Origin: Pseudothauera lacus
GTDB lineage: Bacteria; Pseudomonadota; Gammaproteobacteria; Burkholderiales; Rhodocyclaceae
Length of the DNA: 50,040 nucleotides
Assembly: GCF_003034845.1 (NCBI RefSeq)
Contig: NZ_PZKC01000015.1
Coordinates: 1 to 50,040 of the forward strand
Direction: 5' to 3'
Under the pieces are notes generated by a model. It had not been told where the DNA came from. It did no database searches and worked only from the letters and a program-made list of their open reading frames with translations. Shown in pieces: positions 16,442 through 26,758 of the stretch (position 1 is the stretch's first letter; each line of letters starts with the position of its first letter). The position numbers and the translations under genes were made by a program.

Positions 16442-19039
16442 TCAAACTTCAACCGTGTCGGCGACGCTCTTGAACTCTTCGATCTGGTCGAAGTTCATGT
16501 AGCGGTAGATGTCGCCGGCCTTCTTGTTGACCACCTCGACCTGCTCCATGTACTCGGCCACGGAGGGGATCTTGCCCATCAGCGCGCACACGGCGGCCAG
16601 TTCGGCAGAGCCGAGGTACACGCGGGTGTCGATGCCCAGGCGGTTCGGGAAGTTGCGGGTGGAGGTGGACATGGCGGTGCTGCCCTTGCGGATCTGCGCC
16701 TGGTTGCCCATGCACAGCGAGCAACCGGGCATTTCCATGCGGGCGCCGGACTTGCCGAGCACGCCGTAGTAGCCTTCCTCGTTGAGGATCATCGCGTCCA
16801 TCTTGGTGGGCGGGGCGATCCACAGGCGGGTCGGGATGTCGGACTTGCCGTCCAGCACCTTGCCGGCAGCGCGGAAGTGGCCGATGTTGGTCATGCACGA
16901 GCCGATGAAGACTTCGTCGATCTTGTCGCCGGCGACTTCGGAGAGCAGCTTGACGTCGTCCGGGTCGTTCGGGCAGGCGACGATGGGTTCCTTGACGTCG
17001 GCCAGATCGATTTCGATCACGGCGGCGTATTCGGCATCGGCGTCGGCCTTCAGCAGCTTGGGATCGGCGATCCAGGCTTCCATGGCCTTGATACGGCGGC
17101 CCAGGGTGCGCTTGTCTTCGTAGCCGTTGGCGATCATCCACTTCATCAGGGTGATGTTCGAGCGCATGTACTCGATGATCGGCTCTTTATCCAGGTGCAC
17201 CGAGCAGGCGGCGGCGGAACGTTCGGCGGCGGCGTCGGAGAGTTCGAAGGCTTGTTCCACCTTCAGGTCCGGCAGGCCTTCGATTTCCAGCACGCGGCCG
17301 GAGAAGATGTTCTTCTTGCCCTTCTTCTCGACGGTGAGCAGGCCCTGCTTGATGGCGTAGTAGGGGATGGCGTTGACCAGGTCACGCAGGGTGACGCCGG
17401 GCTGCAGCTTGCCCTTGAAACGCACCAGCACGGATTCCGGCATGTCCAGCGGCATCACGCCGGTGGCGGCGGCAAAGGCGACCAGGCCGGAGCCGGCCGG
17501 GAAGGAGATGCCGATCGGGAAGCGGGTGTGGCTGTCGCCGCCGGTGCCGACGGTGTCGGGCAGCAGCAGGCGGTTGAGCCAGGAGTGGATGACGCCGTCG
17601 CCCGGGCGCAGGCTGACGCCGCCGCGGGTGGAGATGAAGGACGGCAGCTCGCGGTGCATGCGCACGTCGACCAGCTTCGGGTAGGCCGCGGTGTGGCAGA
17701 AGGACTGCATCACCAGGTCGGCGGAGAAGCCGAGGCAGGCGAGGTCCTTGAGTTCGTCGCGGGTCATCGGGCCGGTGGTGTCCTGGCTGCCGACGGTGGT
17801 CATCTTGGGTTCGCAGTAGGTGCCCGGACGGATGCCCTGACCTTCCGGCAGACCGCAGGCGCGGCCGACCATCTTCTGCGCCAGCGAGAAGCCCTTGCCG
17901 GTGTCGGCGGGGTTTTGCGGCAGGCGGAACAGCGTGGAGGGCGGCAGGCCCAGCGCTTCACGCGCCTTGGCGGTGAGGCCGCGGCCGATGATCAGCGGAA
18001 TGCGGCCACCGGCGCGCACTTCGTCGAGGATCACCAGGGTCTTGAGCTGGCTCTCGGCGATCACGGCGCCGTTCTTCAGCGCGCTGACCTTGCCGGAGGC
18101 GGCGTCGACCTTGAGCTCGATCTCGTCGCCCATGTCCATCTGGCCGGCGTCGATCTCGATCGGCAGCGCGCCGGCGTCTTCCATGGTGTTGAAGAAGATC
18201 GGGGCGATCTTGGAGCCCAGGCACACGCCGCCGAAGCGCTTGTTCGGCACGAAGGGGATGTCTTCGCCGGTGAACCACAGCACCGAGTTGGTGGCGGACT
18301 TGCGCGAGGAACCGGTACCGACCACGTCACCGACGTAGGCCACCAGGTTGCCCTTGGCGCGCAGTTCTTCGAGGAACTTGACCGGGCCACGCACGCCCGG
18401 CTCTTCCGGGGTGATGCCCGGACGCGGGTTCTTCAGCATGGCCAGCGCATGCAGCGGGATGTCCGGGCGGGACCAGGCGTCCGGCGCGGGGGAGAGGTCG
18501 TCGGTGTTGGTTTCGCCAGTGACCTTGAACACGGTCAGCTTCTGCGAAGCCGGCACTTCCGGGCGGCTGGTGAACCACTCGGCGTCGGCCCAGGACTGCA
18601 TCACGGCCTTGGCGTTGGCGTTGCCCTTCTCGGCCAGTTCCTTGACGTCGTGGAAGTAGTCGAACATCAGCAGGGTCTTTTTCAGGCCCTCGGCGGCGAT
18701 GGCGCCCACTTCGGCGTCACCGAGCAGGTCGATCATCGGCTTGATGTTGAAGCCACCCAGCATGGTGCCGAGCAGTTCGGTGGCCTTGGCACGCGACACC
18801 AGGCCACAGGCTTCTTCGCCCTTGGCGACCTTGGCGAGGAACTCGGCCTTGACCTTGGCGGCGTCGTCCACGCCGGCGGGCACGCGGTGGGTGAGCAGTT
18901 CGACCAGGAAGGCTTCTTCGCCGGCGGGCGGGTTCTTCAGCAGTTCGACCAGGTCGAGGGTCTGCTGCTTGTTGAGCGGGAGGGCGGGGATGCCGAGGGC
19001 GGCACGCTCGGCTGCATGGGCACGGTAGGCTTCAAGCAC
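16442..19039 (-). CDS. acnB: Aconitate hydratase B
   Basis: An 865-residue bifunctional aconitase B / 2-methylisocitrate dehydratase, exactly the E. coli AcnB length, interconverting citrate and isocitrate in the TCA cycle. The N-terminal HEAT-like domain begins [13 protein letters not shown]. Fe-S ligand cysteines are seen in [11 protein letters not shown] and [10 protein letters not shown] near the C-terminus. I chose GTG at 19039, preceded by GGAAGGAAG, because it gives the canonical N-terminus. Upstream ATGs as far as 19141 would add non-homologous residues. It is divergent from acnA over a 334-bp spacer containing a palindrome, so the two may share control. Confidence 0.97.
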   Translation of the reverse strand: MLEAYRAHAAERAALGIPALPLNKQQTLDLVELLKNPPAGEEAFLVELLTHRVPAGVDDAAKVKAEFLAKVAKGEEACGLVSRAKATELLGTMLGGFNIKPMIDLLGDAEVGAIAAEGLKKTLLMFDYFHDVKELAEKGNANAKAVMQSWADAEWFTSRPEVPASQKLTVFKVTGETNTDDLSPAPDAWSRPDIPLHALAMLKNPRPGITPEEPGVRGPVKFLEELRAKGNLVAYVGDVVGTGSSRKSATNSVLWFTGEDIPFVPNKRFGGVCLGSKIAPIFFNTMEDAGALPIEIDAGQMDMGDEIELKVDAASGKVSALKNGAVIAESQLKTLVILDEVRAGGRIPLIIGRGLTAKAREALGLPPSTLFRLPQNPADTGKGFSLAQKMVGRACGLPEGQGIRPGTYCEPKMTTVGSQDTTGPMTRDELKDLACLGFSADLVMQSFCHTAAYPKLVDVRMHRELPSFISTRGGVSLRPGDGVIHSWLNRLLLPDTVGTGGDSHTRFPIGISFPAGSGLVAFAAATGVMPLDMPESVLVRFKGKLQPGVTLRDLVNAIPYYAIKQGLLTVEKKGKKNIFSGRVLEIEGLPDLKVEQAFELSDAAAERSAAACSVHLDKEPIIEYMRSNITLMKWMIANGYEDKRTLGRRIKAMEAWIADPKLLKADADAEYAAVIEIDLADVKEPIVACPNDPDDVKLLSEVAGDKIDEVFIGSCMTNIGHFRAAGKVLDGKSDIPTRLWIAPPTKMDAMILNEEGYYGVLGKSGARMEMPGCSLCMGNQAQIRKGSTAMSTSTRNFPNRLGIDTRVYLGSAELAAVCALMGKIPSVAEYMEQVEVVNKKAGDIYRYMNFDQIEEFKSVADTVEV

Positions 19040-19373
19040 GGCGACTTCCTTCCTTTTTCGTGACGGTGACAGGGAATGATCCGGGCAGACCCGGAGGCTG
19101 CTGACTTGGATTATATGTCTTTTATAAGACTTGCGGTGCAACGCAGCAACACGGGTACGATCAGGGTCGGATTCTACGCGCCGGACAGCCCGCGCGCATC
19201 AGCGAGCAGCCTCTTTTTTCTGTCGCCGATGTCGCCAAAGCGCCCGTCATGCACTACAAATCCAAGTACCGCCCCGAAGCTGCGCGCCCCGCCAGGGAAC
19301 ACCCCGCCACGGCGCGCTGTCGGAACCTGCACCGGCGCAGATGCCTTGCGCCAGCACGGACAGGAGGATCGCC
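19040..19373. promoter_or_regulatory. acnB/acnA divergent control region with palindrome
   Basis: A 334-bp gene-free spacer. At 19117-19130 GTCTTTTATAAGAC forms an inverted repeat (5-bp arms, 4-bp centre), a plausible operator. On the acnB strand a perfect TATAAT lies at 19115-19110, immediately beyond the palindrome. A TTGCAC about 20 bp further upstream is a poorly spaced -35. A protein binding the palindrome would sit in the promoter spacer. The acnA side (19140-19360) has no element I can support except the GGAGG ribosome site at 19362-19367. Confidence 0.55.
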
Positions 19374-22082
19374 ATGGCTGCTCATCCGTTCGACTCGCTG
19401 AAGTCCTTCGCCACGCCCTCCGGGCGTCAGCTGCTGTTCCATGACCTGGCGGTGCTTGAGGCGGCAGGCCTGGGCCGCGTCTCCCGCCTGCCGGTGTCGC
19501 TGCGCATCGTCCTTGAAGCGGTGCTGCGCCACTGTGACGGGCGCAAGATCACCACCGAACATGTGCGCGAGCTCGCCGCCTGGCAGCCCGATGCGCCGCG
19601 CACGGCGGAGATTCCCTTCGTGGTGGCGCGCGTGGTGCTGCAGGATTTCACCGGCGTGCCGCTGCTCGCCGATCTGGCGGCGATGCGCAACGTTGCCGCC
19701 GAGATGGGACACGACCCGAAGAAGATCGAACCGCTGGTGCCGGTGGATCTGGTGGTCGACCACTCCGTACAGGTGGACCACTACGGCACGCCACTGGCGC
19801 TGCGCCAGAACATGGAACTGGAGTTCCAGCGCAACCGCGAGCGCTACCAGTTCATGAAGTGGGGCATGCAGGCCTTCGACACCTTCAGGGTGGTGCCGCC
19901 GGGCATCGGCATCGTGCACCAGGTGAACCTGGAATACCTGTTCCGCGGCGTACGCCGCGAAAGCACGCCGGCGGGCGAGCTGTGCTACCCGGATACCCTG
20001 GTCGGCACCGATTCGCACACCACCATGATCAACGGCGTCGGCGTGGTGGGCTGGGGGGTGGGTGGCATCGAGGCGGAAGCGGCGATGCTCGGCCAGCCGG
20101 TGTATTTCCTCACCCCGGACGTGATCGGAGTGGAACTCAAGGGCGCACTGCGCGAAGGCGTCACCGCCACCGATCTGGTGCTCACCGTCACCGAGATGCT
20201 GCGCCGCGAGAAGGTGGTGGGCAAGTTCGTCGAGTTCTGCGGAGAAGGCACCGCCAGCCTGTCGGTGACCGACCGCGCCACGCTGGCCAACATGGCCCCG
20301 GAGTACGGCGCGACGATGGGCTTCTTCCCGGTGGATGAGAAGACGGTGGCCTACATGCGCAACACCGGGCGCAGCGAGGAGGACTGCGAGCTCTTCGAAG
20401 CCTGGTTCCGCGCCCAGGGGCTGTTCGGCATCCCGCGCGCCGGGGAGATCGACTACACGCGCACGCTCACCCTGGATCTCGACAGCGTGACGCCCTCGCT
20501 CGCCGGCCCGAAGCGCCCGCAGGACCGCATCGCCCTCGACGACATGGAAGCCACCTTCAACCGCCTGCTGGAGACCCCCGAGGTGGACGACGGTTTCGGC
20601 GTCCCCGAGGCTTCGCTGTGCACGCGCTTTCCCACCGCCCTGCCGGGCGTCACCCTGGGGCATGGCGACGTGCTGATCGCGGCGATCACCTCATGCACCA
20701 ACACCAGCAACCCGGCGGTGCTGATCGCCGCCGGCCTGCTGGCGAAAAAGGCAGTGGCGCGCGGCCTGAAGGTGGCGCCGCACATCAAGACCTCGCTGGC
20801 GCCCGGTTCGCGCGTGGTCACCGATTACCTGGAACGCGCCGGACTGCTCGAACCGCTGGCCCGGCTCGGCTTTGCGCTGGCGGGCTACGGCTGCACCACC
20901 TGTATCGGCAACGCCGGCGACCTCGCCCCCGAACTCAACGCGGCGATTGCCGAAAACAAGGTGGTCGCCGCCGCGGTGCTCTCCGGCAACCGCAACTTCG
21001 AGGCCCGCATCCACCCCAACCTGCGCGCCAACTTCCTCGCCTCGCCACCGCTGGTGGTGGCTTTCGCCATCGTCGGGCGGGCCAACGCGGACCTGGCCAA
21101 CGAACCGCTCGGCCTCGGGGACGACGGCCATCACGTCTATCTGCGCGACATCTGGCCGAGTTCGGAGGAGATCGAGGCGCTGATGCCCTTTGCCACCGAT
21201 CCGGCCACCTACCGCCGCCTGTATGCCGATTTCACCCGCGACCACGACCTGTGGAACGCGATTCCGGCGCCAGCAGGCCAGGTCTATGACTGGCCGGCCT
21301 CCACCTACATCGCCCGCCCGCCCTTCTTCGACGGCTTTGCCATGCAGCCCGGCGGCATCGGCGACATCAGGGGCGCCCGCACCCTGCTGCTGCTCGGCGA
21401 TTCGGTGACCACCGACCACATCTCCCCCGCGGGCTCCTTCGGCGAAGCCACGCCCGCCGGCAAGTGGTTGAAGTCGCACGACGTGGCGCGCGCCGACTTC
21501 AACTCCTACGGTTCGCGGCGCGGCCACCACGACGTGATGGTGCGCGGCACCTTCGCCAACGTGCGGGTGAAGAACCTGATGATCCCGCCGCGTGCGGACG
21601 GCTCACGCGTGGAGGGCGGCTACACCCTGATGGATGGCAGGCAGCTCACCGTGCATGAGGCGGCAATGGCCTGGCAGAAGCACGGCACCCCGACCATCGT
21701 CTTCGCCGGCGAGGAATACGGCACCGGCTCCAGCCGCGACTGGGCGGCCAAGGGCACGGCACTGCTCGGCGTGCGCGCGGTGGTGGCGAAGAGCTTCGAG
21801 CGCATCCACCGCTCCAACCTGGTCGGCATGGGCGTGCTGCCGCTGCAGTTCAAGGGCGAGGACAGCTGGCAGAAGCTGGGGCTGGACGGCAGCGAGCGCT
21901 TCGACGTGCTCGGCGTTTCGGCCGACCTGCAGCCGCAGCAGGACCTCACCCTGGTGATCCACGGCAGCGACGGCAAGCGGCGCGAAGTGGCGGTGCTGTG
22001 CCGCATCGACACCCCGATCGAGGTCGATTACTACCGCCACGGCGGCATCCTGCCCTACGTGCTGCGCGAGATCCTGGGGTGA
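19374..22082 (+). CDS. acnA: Aconitate hydratase A
   Basis: A 902-residue monomeric aconitase A/IRP-type enzyme. Landmarks are the substrate and Fe-S region [10 protein letters not shown], the two-cysteine motif [10 protein letters not shown], and the C-terminal swivel domain with [18 protein letters not shown] at 19374 has AGGAGG upstream; longer in-frame extensions back to 19131 have no homology. AcnD (methylcitrate dehydratase) is similar but usually shorter and sits in prp operons; there are no prp genes here, so AcnA fits better. It is divergent from acnB. Having both isozymes is common and usually reflects growth-phase or oxidative-stress specialisation. Confidence 0.93.
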   Translation: MAAHPFDSLKSFATPSGRQLLFHDLAVLEAAGLGRVSRLPVSLRIVLEAVLRHCDGRKITTEHVRELAAWQPDAPRTAEIPFVVARVVLQDFTGVPLLADLAAMRNVAAEMGHDPKKIEPLVPVDLVVDHSVQVDHYGTPLALRQNMELEFQRNRERYQFMKWGMQAFDTFRVVPPGIGIVHQVNLEYLFRGVRRESTPAGELCYPDTLVGTDSHTTMINGVGVVGWGVGGIEAEAAMLGQPVYFLTPDVIGVELKGALREGVTATDLVLTVTEMLRREKVVGKFVEFCGEGTASLSVTDRATLANMAPEYGATMGFFPVDEKTVAYMRNTGRSEEDCELFEAWFRAQGLFGIPRAGEIDYTRTLTLDLDSVTPSLAGPKRPQDRIALDDMEATFNRLLETPEVDDGFGVPEASLCTRFPTALPGVTLGHGDVLIAAITSCTNTSNPAVLIAAGLLAKKAVARGLKVAPHIKTSLAPGSRVVTDYLERAGLLEPLARLGFALAGYGCTTCIGNAGDLAPELNAAIAENKVVAAAVLSGNRNFEARIHPNLRANFLASPPLVVAFAIVGRANADLANEPLGLGDDGHHVYLRDIWPSSEEIEALMPFATDPATYRRLYADFTRDHDLWNAIPAPAGQVYDWPASTYIARPPFFDGFAMQPGGIGDIRGARTLLLLGDSVTTDHISPAGSFGEATPAGKWLKSHDVARADFNSYGSRRGHHDVMVRGTFANVRVKNLMIPPRADGSRVEGGYTLMDGRQLTVHEAAMAWQKHGTPTIVFAGEEYGTGSSRDWAAKGTALLGVRAVVAKSFERIHRSNLVGMGVLPLQFKGEDSWQKLGLDGSERFDVLGVSADLQPQQDLTLVIHGSDGKRREVAVLCRIDTPIEVDYYRHGGILPYVLREILG

Positions 22083-22115
22083 GGCTGCCCCCCGCGCCGG
22101 GCGAAGCTTGAGCCT

Positions 22116-22165
22116 GGGCGCCCCCTCCCCTTCAAGGGGAGGGCTGGGGTGGGGATGGGTCTGCG
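22116..22165. repeat. Dispersed CCCCTCCCC hairpin repeat
   Basis: CCCCTCCCCTTCAAGGGGAGGG followed by CTGGGGTGGGGATGGG is a widely dispersed proteobacterial palindromic repeat. The central CCCCTCCCCTT/AAGGGGAGGG can pair. It lies between the convergent acnA and DUF502 genes and extends into the 3' coding end of the latter, so it may serve as a 3' stabiliser or terminator. Confidence 0.7.
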
Positions 22166-22875
22166 GCGGGCTGCCCCCCCGGTTCAACGCCAGCCACCGG
22201 CGCAAAGGGCGCCGGGGGGTTGCTGAAGCGGATGCGGTCGGGCGAGGTGGCGCCGCCGGTCATCACGAAGCTCATCGCCTCGTCCATCGTCCAGTCGGTG
22301 GACACCACCTGCGACACCGGCACGATCTCGATGTAGCCGGAGGTCGGGTTGGGCGAGGTGGGTACGTATACGGCGGCCAGTTCCTGCCCGCTGACCTCGT
22401 CGCGGATGACCTTGGTGACGAAACCCACGGCCTTCATCTCCGCGGTCGGGAAGCTGATCAGCACGACGCGCTGCACGCCCGAGGGCTTCTCCTTTACCGC
22501 GGCAAGAAAGCGCTTGGTGCCGCCGTAGATGGCGGCCACCAGCGGGATGTTCTGCACCACCCGCTCCAGCCAGCTGATGATGCGCTGGCCGATCACCTGG
22601 GTGGCCATCCAGCCCAGCGCGTAGATCACCAGCACGGTGACGATGAGGCCCAGGAAGGACTGGAACAGCGGCTGCAGCAGGATGTCGGCGAGCGAGGGCG
22701 AGACCCCGCGCACCGCGCGCGCGAAGGCCACCACCCAGGGGGTGCCCATCTTGGAGAGCTGCGAGAAGATGAAGTCGAAAACCAGCCAGGTCACCCACAG
22801 CGGTGCGGCGGTAAGCAGACCGACAAGGAGATAGCGGCGGACGTGTTTGAGGCGGTCTTGGGTCTGCGGGGTCAT
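22132..22875 (-). CDS. DUF502 family inner-membrane protein
   Basis: A 247-residue DUF502 protein. It has an N-terminal transmembrane helix (YLLVGLLTAAPLWVTWLVFDF), a second pair of hydrophobic segments around LGLIVTVLVIYALGW, and the family block VVQNIPLVAAIYGGTKRF. It also has VPTSPNPTSGY, the usual DUF502 signature. The family function is unknown to me. ATG at 22875 is preferred because it gives the normal N-terminus; there is no strong Shine-Dalgarno. The last 10-15 residues (Pro/Ser-rich) are encoded by a dispersed hairpin repeat rather than conserved sequence. Confidence 0.9.
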   Translation of the reverse strand: MTPQTQDRLKHVRRYLLVGLLTAAPLWVTWLVFDFIFSQLSKMGTPWVVAFARAVRGVSPSLADILLQPLFQSFLGLIVTVLVIYALGWMATQVIGQRIISWLERVVQNIPLVAAIYGGTKRFLAAVKEKPSGVQRVVLISFPTAEMKAVGFVTKVIRDEVSGQELAAVYVPTSPNPTSGYIEIVPVSQVVSTDWTMDEAMSFVMTGGATSPDRIRFSNPPAPFAPVAGVEPGGQPAADPSPPQPSP

Positions 22876-22986
22876 GGAACACTGGCACAGGTGGAGACAG
22901 CCGCCCGCGCCGGGTGGCTGTGGAAAGCGCAAGTGTAACAAGGGCGCCAGCGTTTAAGATGTGCACAAGCGCAACAAACTGCTGCC

Positions 22987-23391
22987 ATGCCGATGCCCCG
23001 CCCTGCCGCCCTGCCCTGCCCCTGCCAGTCCGACCACCCCTATTCCGCCTGCTGCCAGCCCGCCCACACCGGCGAACGCCCGCCGGCCAGCGCCGAGGCG
23101 CTGATGCGCAGCCGCTACAGCGCCTTTGCCCTTGGCCTGGGCGACTGGCTGCTGGCGAGCTGGCACCCTTCCACGCGGCCGGCGACACTGGAAGCCGACG
23201 AAGGCGCGGCGCCGAAGTGGATCGGCCTGCAGGTTGTTGACCACCGCCAGATCGACGCCGATCATGCCATCGTGGAGTTCGTTGCGCGCTGCCGCATCGG
23301 CGGGCGCGCCAGCCGCCTGCACGAGACCAGCCGCTTCGTGCGCGAGGACGGCCAGTGGCTGTATGTCGATGGCGAACTGCACGAACGCTGA
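22987..23391 (+). CDS. ychJ: YchJ-family SEC-C motif protein
   Basis: A 134-residue protein of the UPF0225/YchJ family. It has an N-terminal zinc-binding Cys cluster (CPCQ, SACC), the family block ALMRSRYSAFALG with a tryptophan-rich segment, and a C-terminal NTF2-like beta sheet ending LYVDGEL. The second, C-terminal Cys motif found in longer members is absent. The role is unknown; SEC-C motifs bind zinc and often protein partners. It lies just upstream of the DUF6394/K+ channel pair on the same strand. Confidence 0.88.
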   Translation: MPMPRPAALPCPCQSDHPYSACCQPAHTGERPPASAEALMRSRYSAFALGLGDWLLASWHPSTRPATLEADEGAAPKWIGLQVVDHRQIDADHAIVEFVARCRIGGRASRLHETSRFVREDGQWLYVDGELHER

Positions 23392-23436
23392 ATCCGCCAC
23401 CGGCACTCTCCATCAATCGCCAGCAGAGACATCATC

Positions 23437-23820
23437 GTGAATCTGGAAAAGGTCATCTTCGGTTTCTTCATCGTCCTCGCCGCGACGCTGAACTTCGGTT
23501 TCTTCATCGGCGACATCGACAACCCCGCCCATCACGACATCTACGAGCTCTTCGCCGCCATCGTGGTCAGCCTGATCGCCACCGTGCTGAAGTTCGGCGA
23601 CCGCACGCAGATCGGCGCGGTGCATCTGTCCACCAGCCTGGTCGCCGACCTGCAGCTGATCGCCGCGGCCATGGTGTGGGGCTACGCCGCCCACATCTCG
23701 GCCGCCGGCCTGACCCCCGAGATGACCGCCAAGGTGGTCTCGCTGTCCGGCGGGGCGCTGCTCGCCAACGGCATTTCGGTGATCATCCTGATCGCCGAGA
23801 CCATCATGCAGCGCCGCTGA
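23437..23820 (+). CDS. DUF6394 small membrane protein
   Basis: A 127-residue protein with four hydrophobic segments and no catalytic motif. It resembles the DUF6394 family, which is regularly encoded next to TrkA-domain potassium channels. The start is GTG at 23437 with an AGAGA-type ribosome site. It ends 19 bp before the channel gene, so they are very likely co-transcribed. It may be a channel accessory or modulator; that is inference from the pairing. Confidence 0.72.
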   Translation: MNLEKVIFGFFIVLAATLNFGFFIGDIDNPAHHDIYELFAAIVVSLIATVLKFGDRTQIGAVHLSTSLVADLQLIAAAMVWGYAAHISAAGLTPEMTAKVVSLSGGALLANGISVIILIAETIMQRR

Positions 23821-23839
23821 GACGCGCGCGGAGAGGGCG

Positions 23840-25579
23840 ATGACGCCGCTGGCGCGCCACCACAGCATCTTCTTCCTGATCATGCGGCGCCTGCGCGCGC
23901 CGCTGATCCTGCTGATCAGCATCATCGCGGTGTCGGTGCTGGGGCTGACCCTGGCACCCGGCGTCGATGCCGAGGGCAATGTCCATTACCTGAGCTTCTT
24001 CCACGCCTTCTACTTCATCAGCTACACCGCCACCACCATCGGCTTCGGCGAGATCCTCTACGACTTCTCCGACCAGCAGCGCCTGTGGGTGACCATCTCG
24101 ATCTACATGTCGGTGATCGGCTGGACCTACACCCTCGGCACGCTGTTCGCCCTCCTCGGCGACCGCAGCCTGCAGCAGGCCATCCACACCCAGCGCTTCG
24201 TGCGTGCAGTGCGCCGCCTGCGCGAACCCTTCTACCTGGTCTGCGGCTACGGCGAGACCGGCCGCCTGATCTGCAGCGCGCTCGACCGCATGGGCCACCG
24301 TGCGGTGGTGGTGGAAATCGACGAGATCAAGGTCGGCGACATCGACCTGCACAGCTTCATCGCCGACGTTCCGGCGCTTGCCGCCGATGCCTCGAACCCC
24401 GAAACCCTGCGCTTTGCCGGCCTCACCAGCCCGCACTGCGCCGGCGTCATCGCGCTCACCAACGACGACAGCGTCAATCTCGCCATCGCCATCGCCGCCC
24501 GCCTGCTGGCTCCCCGCCTGCCCGCCCTGTGCCGTGCGGAAACCCCGGAGACGGCGGCCAACATGGCCTCCTTCGGCACCCGCCACATCATCAACCCCTT
24601 CGAGAAGTTCGGCGACTATCTGCGCCTGGCACTGCAGCTGCCCGCCGGCTGGCAGTTGCTCGCCTGGCTCACCGGCCTGCCCGGCACCACCCTCGAACAC
24701 CACCGCGAGCCGCCGCGCGGGGCGTGGATCCTGTGCGGCCACGGACGCCTCGGCCGCCTGCTGGTGCAGGCCATGGACGACGAATCGGTGCCGGTCACGA
24801 TCATCGACCGCCACCCCCCGGAGGACTTCACCCACCGCTGGGTCCAGGGCGACGCCACCGGCGCCGGGGTGCTCGGCGAGGCGGGCGTGGAGCGCGCCGC
24901 GGGCATCGTCGCGGGCACCAGCTCGGACGTCGACAACCTCTCCATCGCGGTCACCGCGCGGGAGCTGAACCCGAAGCTGTTCGTCGTGCTGCGCCAGAAC
25001 CAGTACAGCAATCACGCCCTCTTCGACGCCTTCGAGTCCGATTTCAACATGGTGCCGAGCGAGATCATCGCCCACGAGTGCCTGGCCATCCTGTCCACGC
25101 CGCTGCTGGTGCCCTTCCTTGAACAGATGAAGGAGCGCGATGGCGAATGGTGCACATGGCTGCTGAAACGTCTCACCGGGCGCTTCGGCTGGGAGGTGCC
25201 GACGGTGTGGAGCGAGCGCATCAACCTTGCCCGCGCGCCGGCGCTGTACCGCCACCTGATGCGCAACGGCGAAGTCCGCCTGGACGCCCTGCTGCGCTCG
25301 CCGCACAACCGCAACGAGTATGTCGCCGGCGAGGTGCTCTACCTGCGCCGCGACGACGACGACCACCTGCTGATGCCGCGCGGCGACGTTACCGTGCGTG
25401 CCGGCGACGAACTGCTGCTGGTCGGCCGCGCTGGCGCACGCAGCGATCTCGCCCTCACCCTCGCCAACGAGCACACCCTGGCCTACGTGCTCACCGGCAC
25501 CGAGCTGCCTGGCGGCTGGATCTGGGAGCGCCTCGCCGGCCGTCGCCAGGCGCGCGCCAGCCGGCGCCTGCCGGGCTGA
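23840..25579 (+). CDS. Potassium channel with two TrkA-N (RCK) domains
   Basis: A 579-residue channel subunit. Hydrophobic segments flank a pore loop with the selectivity filter TTIGFGE at 65-71 (Phe instead of the usual Tyr in GYG). Two tandem RCK modules follow, each with a Rossmann dinucleotide motif: CGYGETGRL (about 134) and CGHGRLGRL (about 300). C-terminal TrkA-C-like beta structure (GDELLLVGR) ends the protein. It resembles tandem-RCK BK/GsuK-like bacterial channels gated by nucleotide or ions. GTG/ATG alternatives are not needed; ATG at 23840 has GGAGAGG upstream. Confidence 0.88.
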   Translation: MTPLARHHSIFFLIMRRLRAPLILLISIIAVSVLGLTLAPGVDAEGNVHYLSFFHAFYFISYTATTIGFGEILYDFSDQQRLWVTISIYMSVIGWTYTLGTLFALLGDRSLQQAIHTQRFVRAVRRLREPFYLVCGYGETGRLICSALDRMGHRAVVVEIDEIKVGDIDLHSFIADVPALAADASNPETLRFAGLTSPHCAGVIALTNDDSVNLAIAIAARLLAPRLPALCRAETPETAANMASFGTRHIINPFEKFGDYLRLALQLPAGWQLLAWLTGLPGTTLEHHREPPRGAWILCGHGRLGRLLVQAMDDESVPVTIIDRHPPEDFTHRWVQGDATGAGVLGEAGVERAAGIVAGTSSDVDNLSIAVTARELNPKLFVVLRQNQYSNHALFDAFESDFNMVPSEIIAHECLAILSTPLLVPFLEQMKERDGEWCTWLLKRLTGRFGWEVPTVWSERINLARAPALYRHLMRNGEVRLDALLRSPHNRNEYVAGEVLYLRRDDDDHLLMPRGDVTVRAGDELLLVGRAGARSDLALTLANEHTLAYVLTGTELPGGWIWERLAGRRQARASRRLPG

Positions 25580-25597
25580 GCAACGCGCGGCGCGCCG

Positions 25598-25810
25598 TCA
25601 GCGCACCAGCAGCACTGCCTCGGCGCCCATTTCCACGCGCTGCCCGGGGCGCAGCTTGGCGCGCTTGCGCGTCTCCACCTGGCCGTCGACACGCACCAGA
25701 CCGGCCTCCACCGCGGCATGCGCGGCGCCGCCGGAATCGACCCATGCGAGGGTCTTGAGCAGTTGATCAAGCTGGATGTGATCGCCGCGCACGGCAAGGG
25801 TCTGGGACAT
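25598..25810 (-). CDS. S4-domain RNA-binding protein (YbcJ-like)
   Basis: A 70-residue stand-alone S4 domain: IQLDQLLKTLAWVDSGG, then VRVDGQVETRKRAKLRPGQRV, close to YbcJ-type proteins that bind RNA. ATG at 25810 is chosen because GGAGCG precedes it and it yields the normal family length; an upstream in-frame ATG at 25870 adds no homology. It converges with the K+ channel gene and is divergent from the nucleotidyltransferase at 25897. Confidence 0.87.
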   Translation of the reverse strand: MSQTLAVRGDHIQLDQLLKTLAWVDSGGAAHAAVEAGLVRVDGQVETRKRAKLRPGQRVEMGAEAVLLVR

Positions 25811-25896
25811 GCTTCGCTCCGGCACCGCCAGCAGGCGGCGCACACGTACAATGACAAAGTTGCCGCGCATTGTCGCTCACCCGCCCGCCTACCGCC

Positions 25897-26757
25897 ATGC
25901 CCGTCACCACCGCCAGCCCCACGCCCGCCCTGCTCGACCGCATCCGCCAGTGCCGCGAGGCGGCGCTGCGCAGCGGCGCGCTGCAGCCCATTGCCACCGA
26001 GCGGGCGGAGATCGACGACCACGGCCTGCACTTCAGCGTGCGCTGGATCTCCTCCCTGGAGCGCAAGCATGCCCAGCGCGAGCAGGCCGCGGGGCGGCGC
26101 GACCCCGGCTTCAACCCCTTCCTGCCCCCGGAGGCCGGACTCACCGTCGGCGAACTGGGGGCGGACCACCTCGCCGTGCTGAACAAGTTTCCGGTCATCG
26201 ACGATCACCTGCTGGTGATCGCCCGCCACTTCGTGGAGCAGAGCGCGCCGCTCGACGCCGGTGATTTCACCGCCCTCGCCCGCGTGCTCGGCCCGCTCGG
26301 CGGCCTCGGCTTCTACAACGGCGGCACGGCCGCCGGTGCCAGCCAGCGCCACAAGCATCTGCAGTGGATTCCCCGCGCCGCGGACGACACCTGCCTGGGG
26401 CCGTTCGCGCCCGGCGCTGCCGGCTCTCTGCCCTTTCGTCACGCCACCGTCGCCCTCGGCGAAGTGGACTGGTCACAACCCGCCGCGGCCGGCGCACGCC
26501 TCCACACCGCCTTTGCGGGCGCCTGCGCCAGCCTGGGGATGGATGCCGGAGCGGACCCGATGCCGCCCTACAACCTGCTCATCGACCGCCAGCGCATGCT
26601 GGTGGTGCCGCGCTGCGCCGAGCACTGGCAGGACATTTCGGTGAACGCGCTGGGCTTTGCCGGATCCTTGTTCGTGCGCCGGCCGGCGCAACTCGACAGC
26701 ATCCGTGCCTGTGGCCCACTGCAGGTGCTGACGGCGGTGGGCTGCGCACTGCCCTAA
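25897..26757 (+). CDS. Ap4A phosphorylase / ATP adenylyltransferase-like
   Basis: A 286-residue HIT-superfamily enzyme of the APA1/APA2 type, which splits diadenosine tetraphosphate with phosphate (ADP + ATP). Evidence is the NKFPVIDDHLLVI block (96-108) and the active-site HKHLQ at 152-156 in the SQRHKHLQWIP context. The C-terminal domain has PPYNLLIDRQRMLVVPR. ATG at 25897 is preferred to a TTG at 25870. It is monocistronic, with a dispersed inverted-repeat element immediately after its stop. Confidence 0.85.
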   Translation: MPVTTASPTPALLDRIRQCREAALRSGALQPIATERAEIDDHGLHFSVRWISSLERKHAQREQAAGRRDPGFNPFLPPEAGLTVGELGADHLAVLNKFPVIDDHLLVIARHFVEQSAPLDAGDFTALARVLGPLGGLGFYNGGTAAGASQRHKHLQWIPRAADDTCLGPFAPGAAGSLPFRHATVALGEVDWSQPAAAGARLHTAFAGACASLGMDAGADPMPPYNLLIDRQRMLVVPRCAEHWQDISVNALGFAGSLFVRRPAQLDSIRACGPLQVLTAVGCALP

Positions 26758-26758
26758 C

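Noticed and set aside
16877-19063. 728-codon plus-strand frame opposite acnB
   Set aside because: Antisense shadow of the conserved AcnB reading frame.
23804-25474. 556-codon minus-strand frame opposite the K+ channel gene
   Set aside because: Shadow of the channel/RCK gene, whose motifs are unambiguous.
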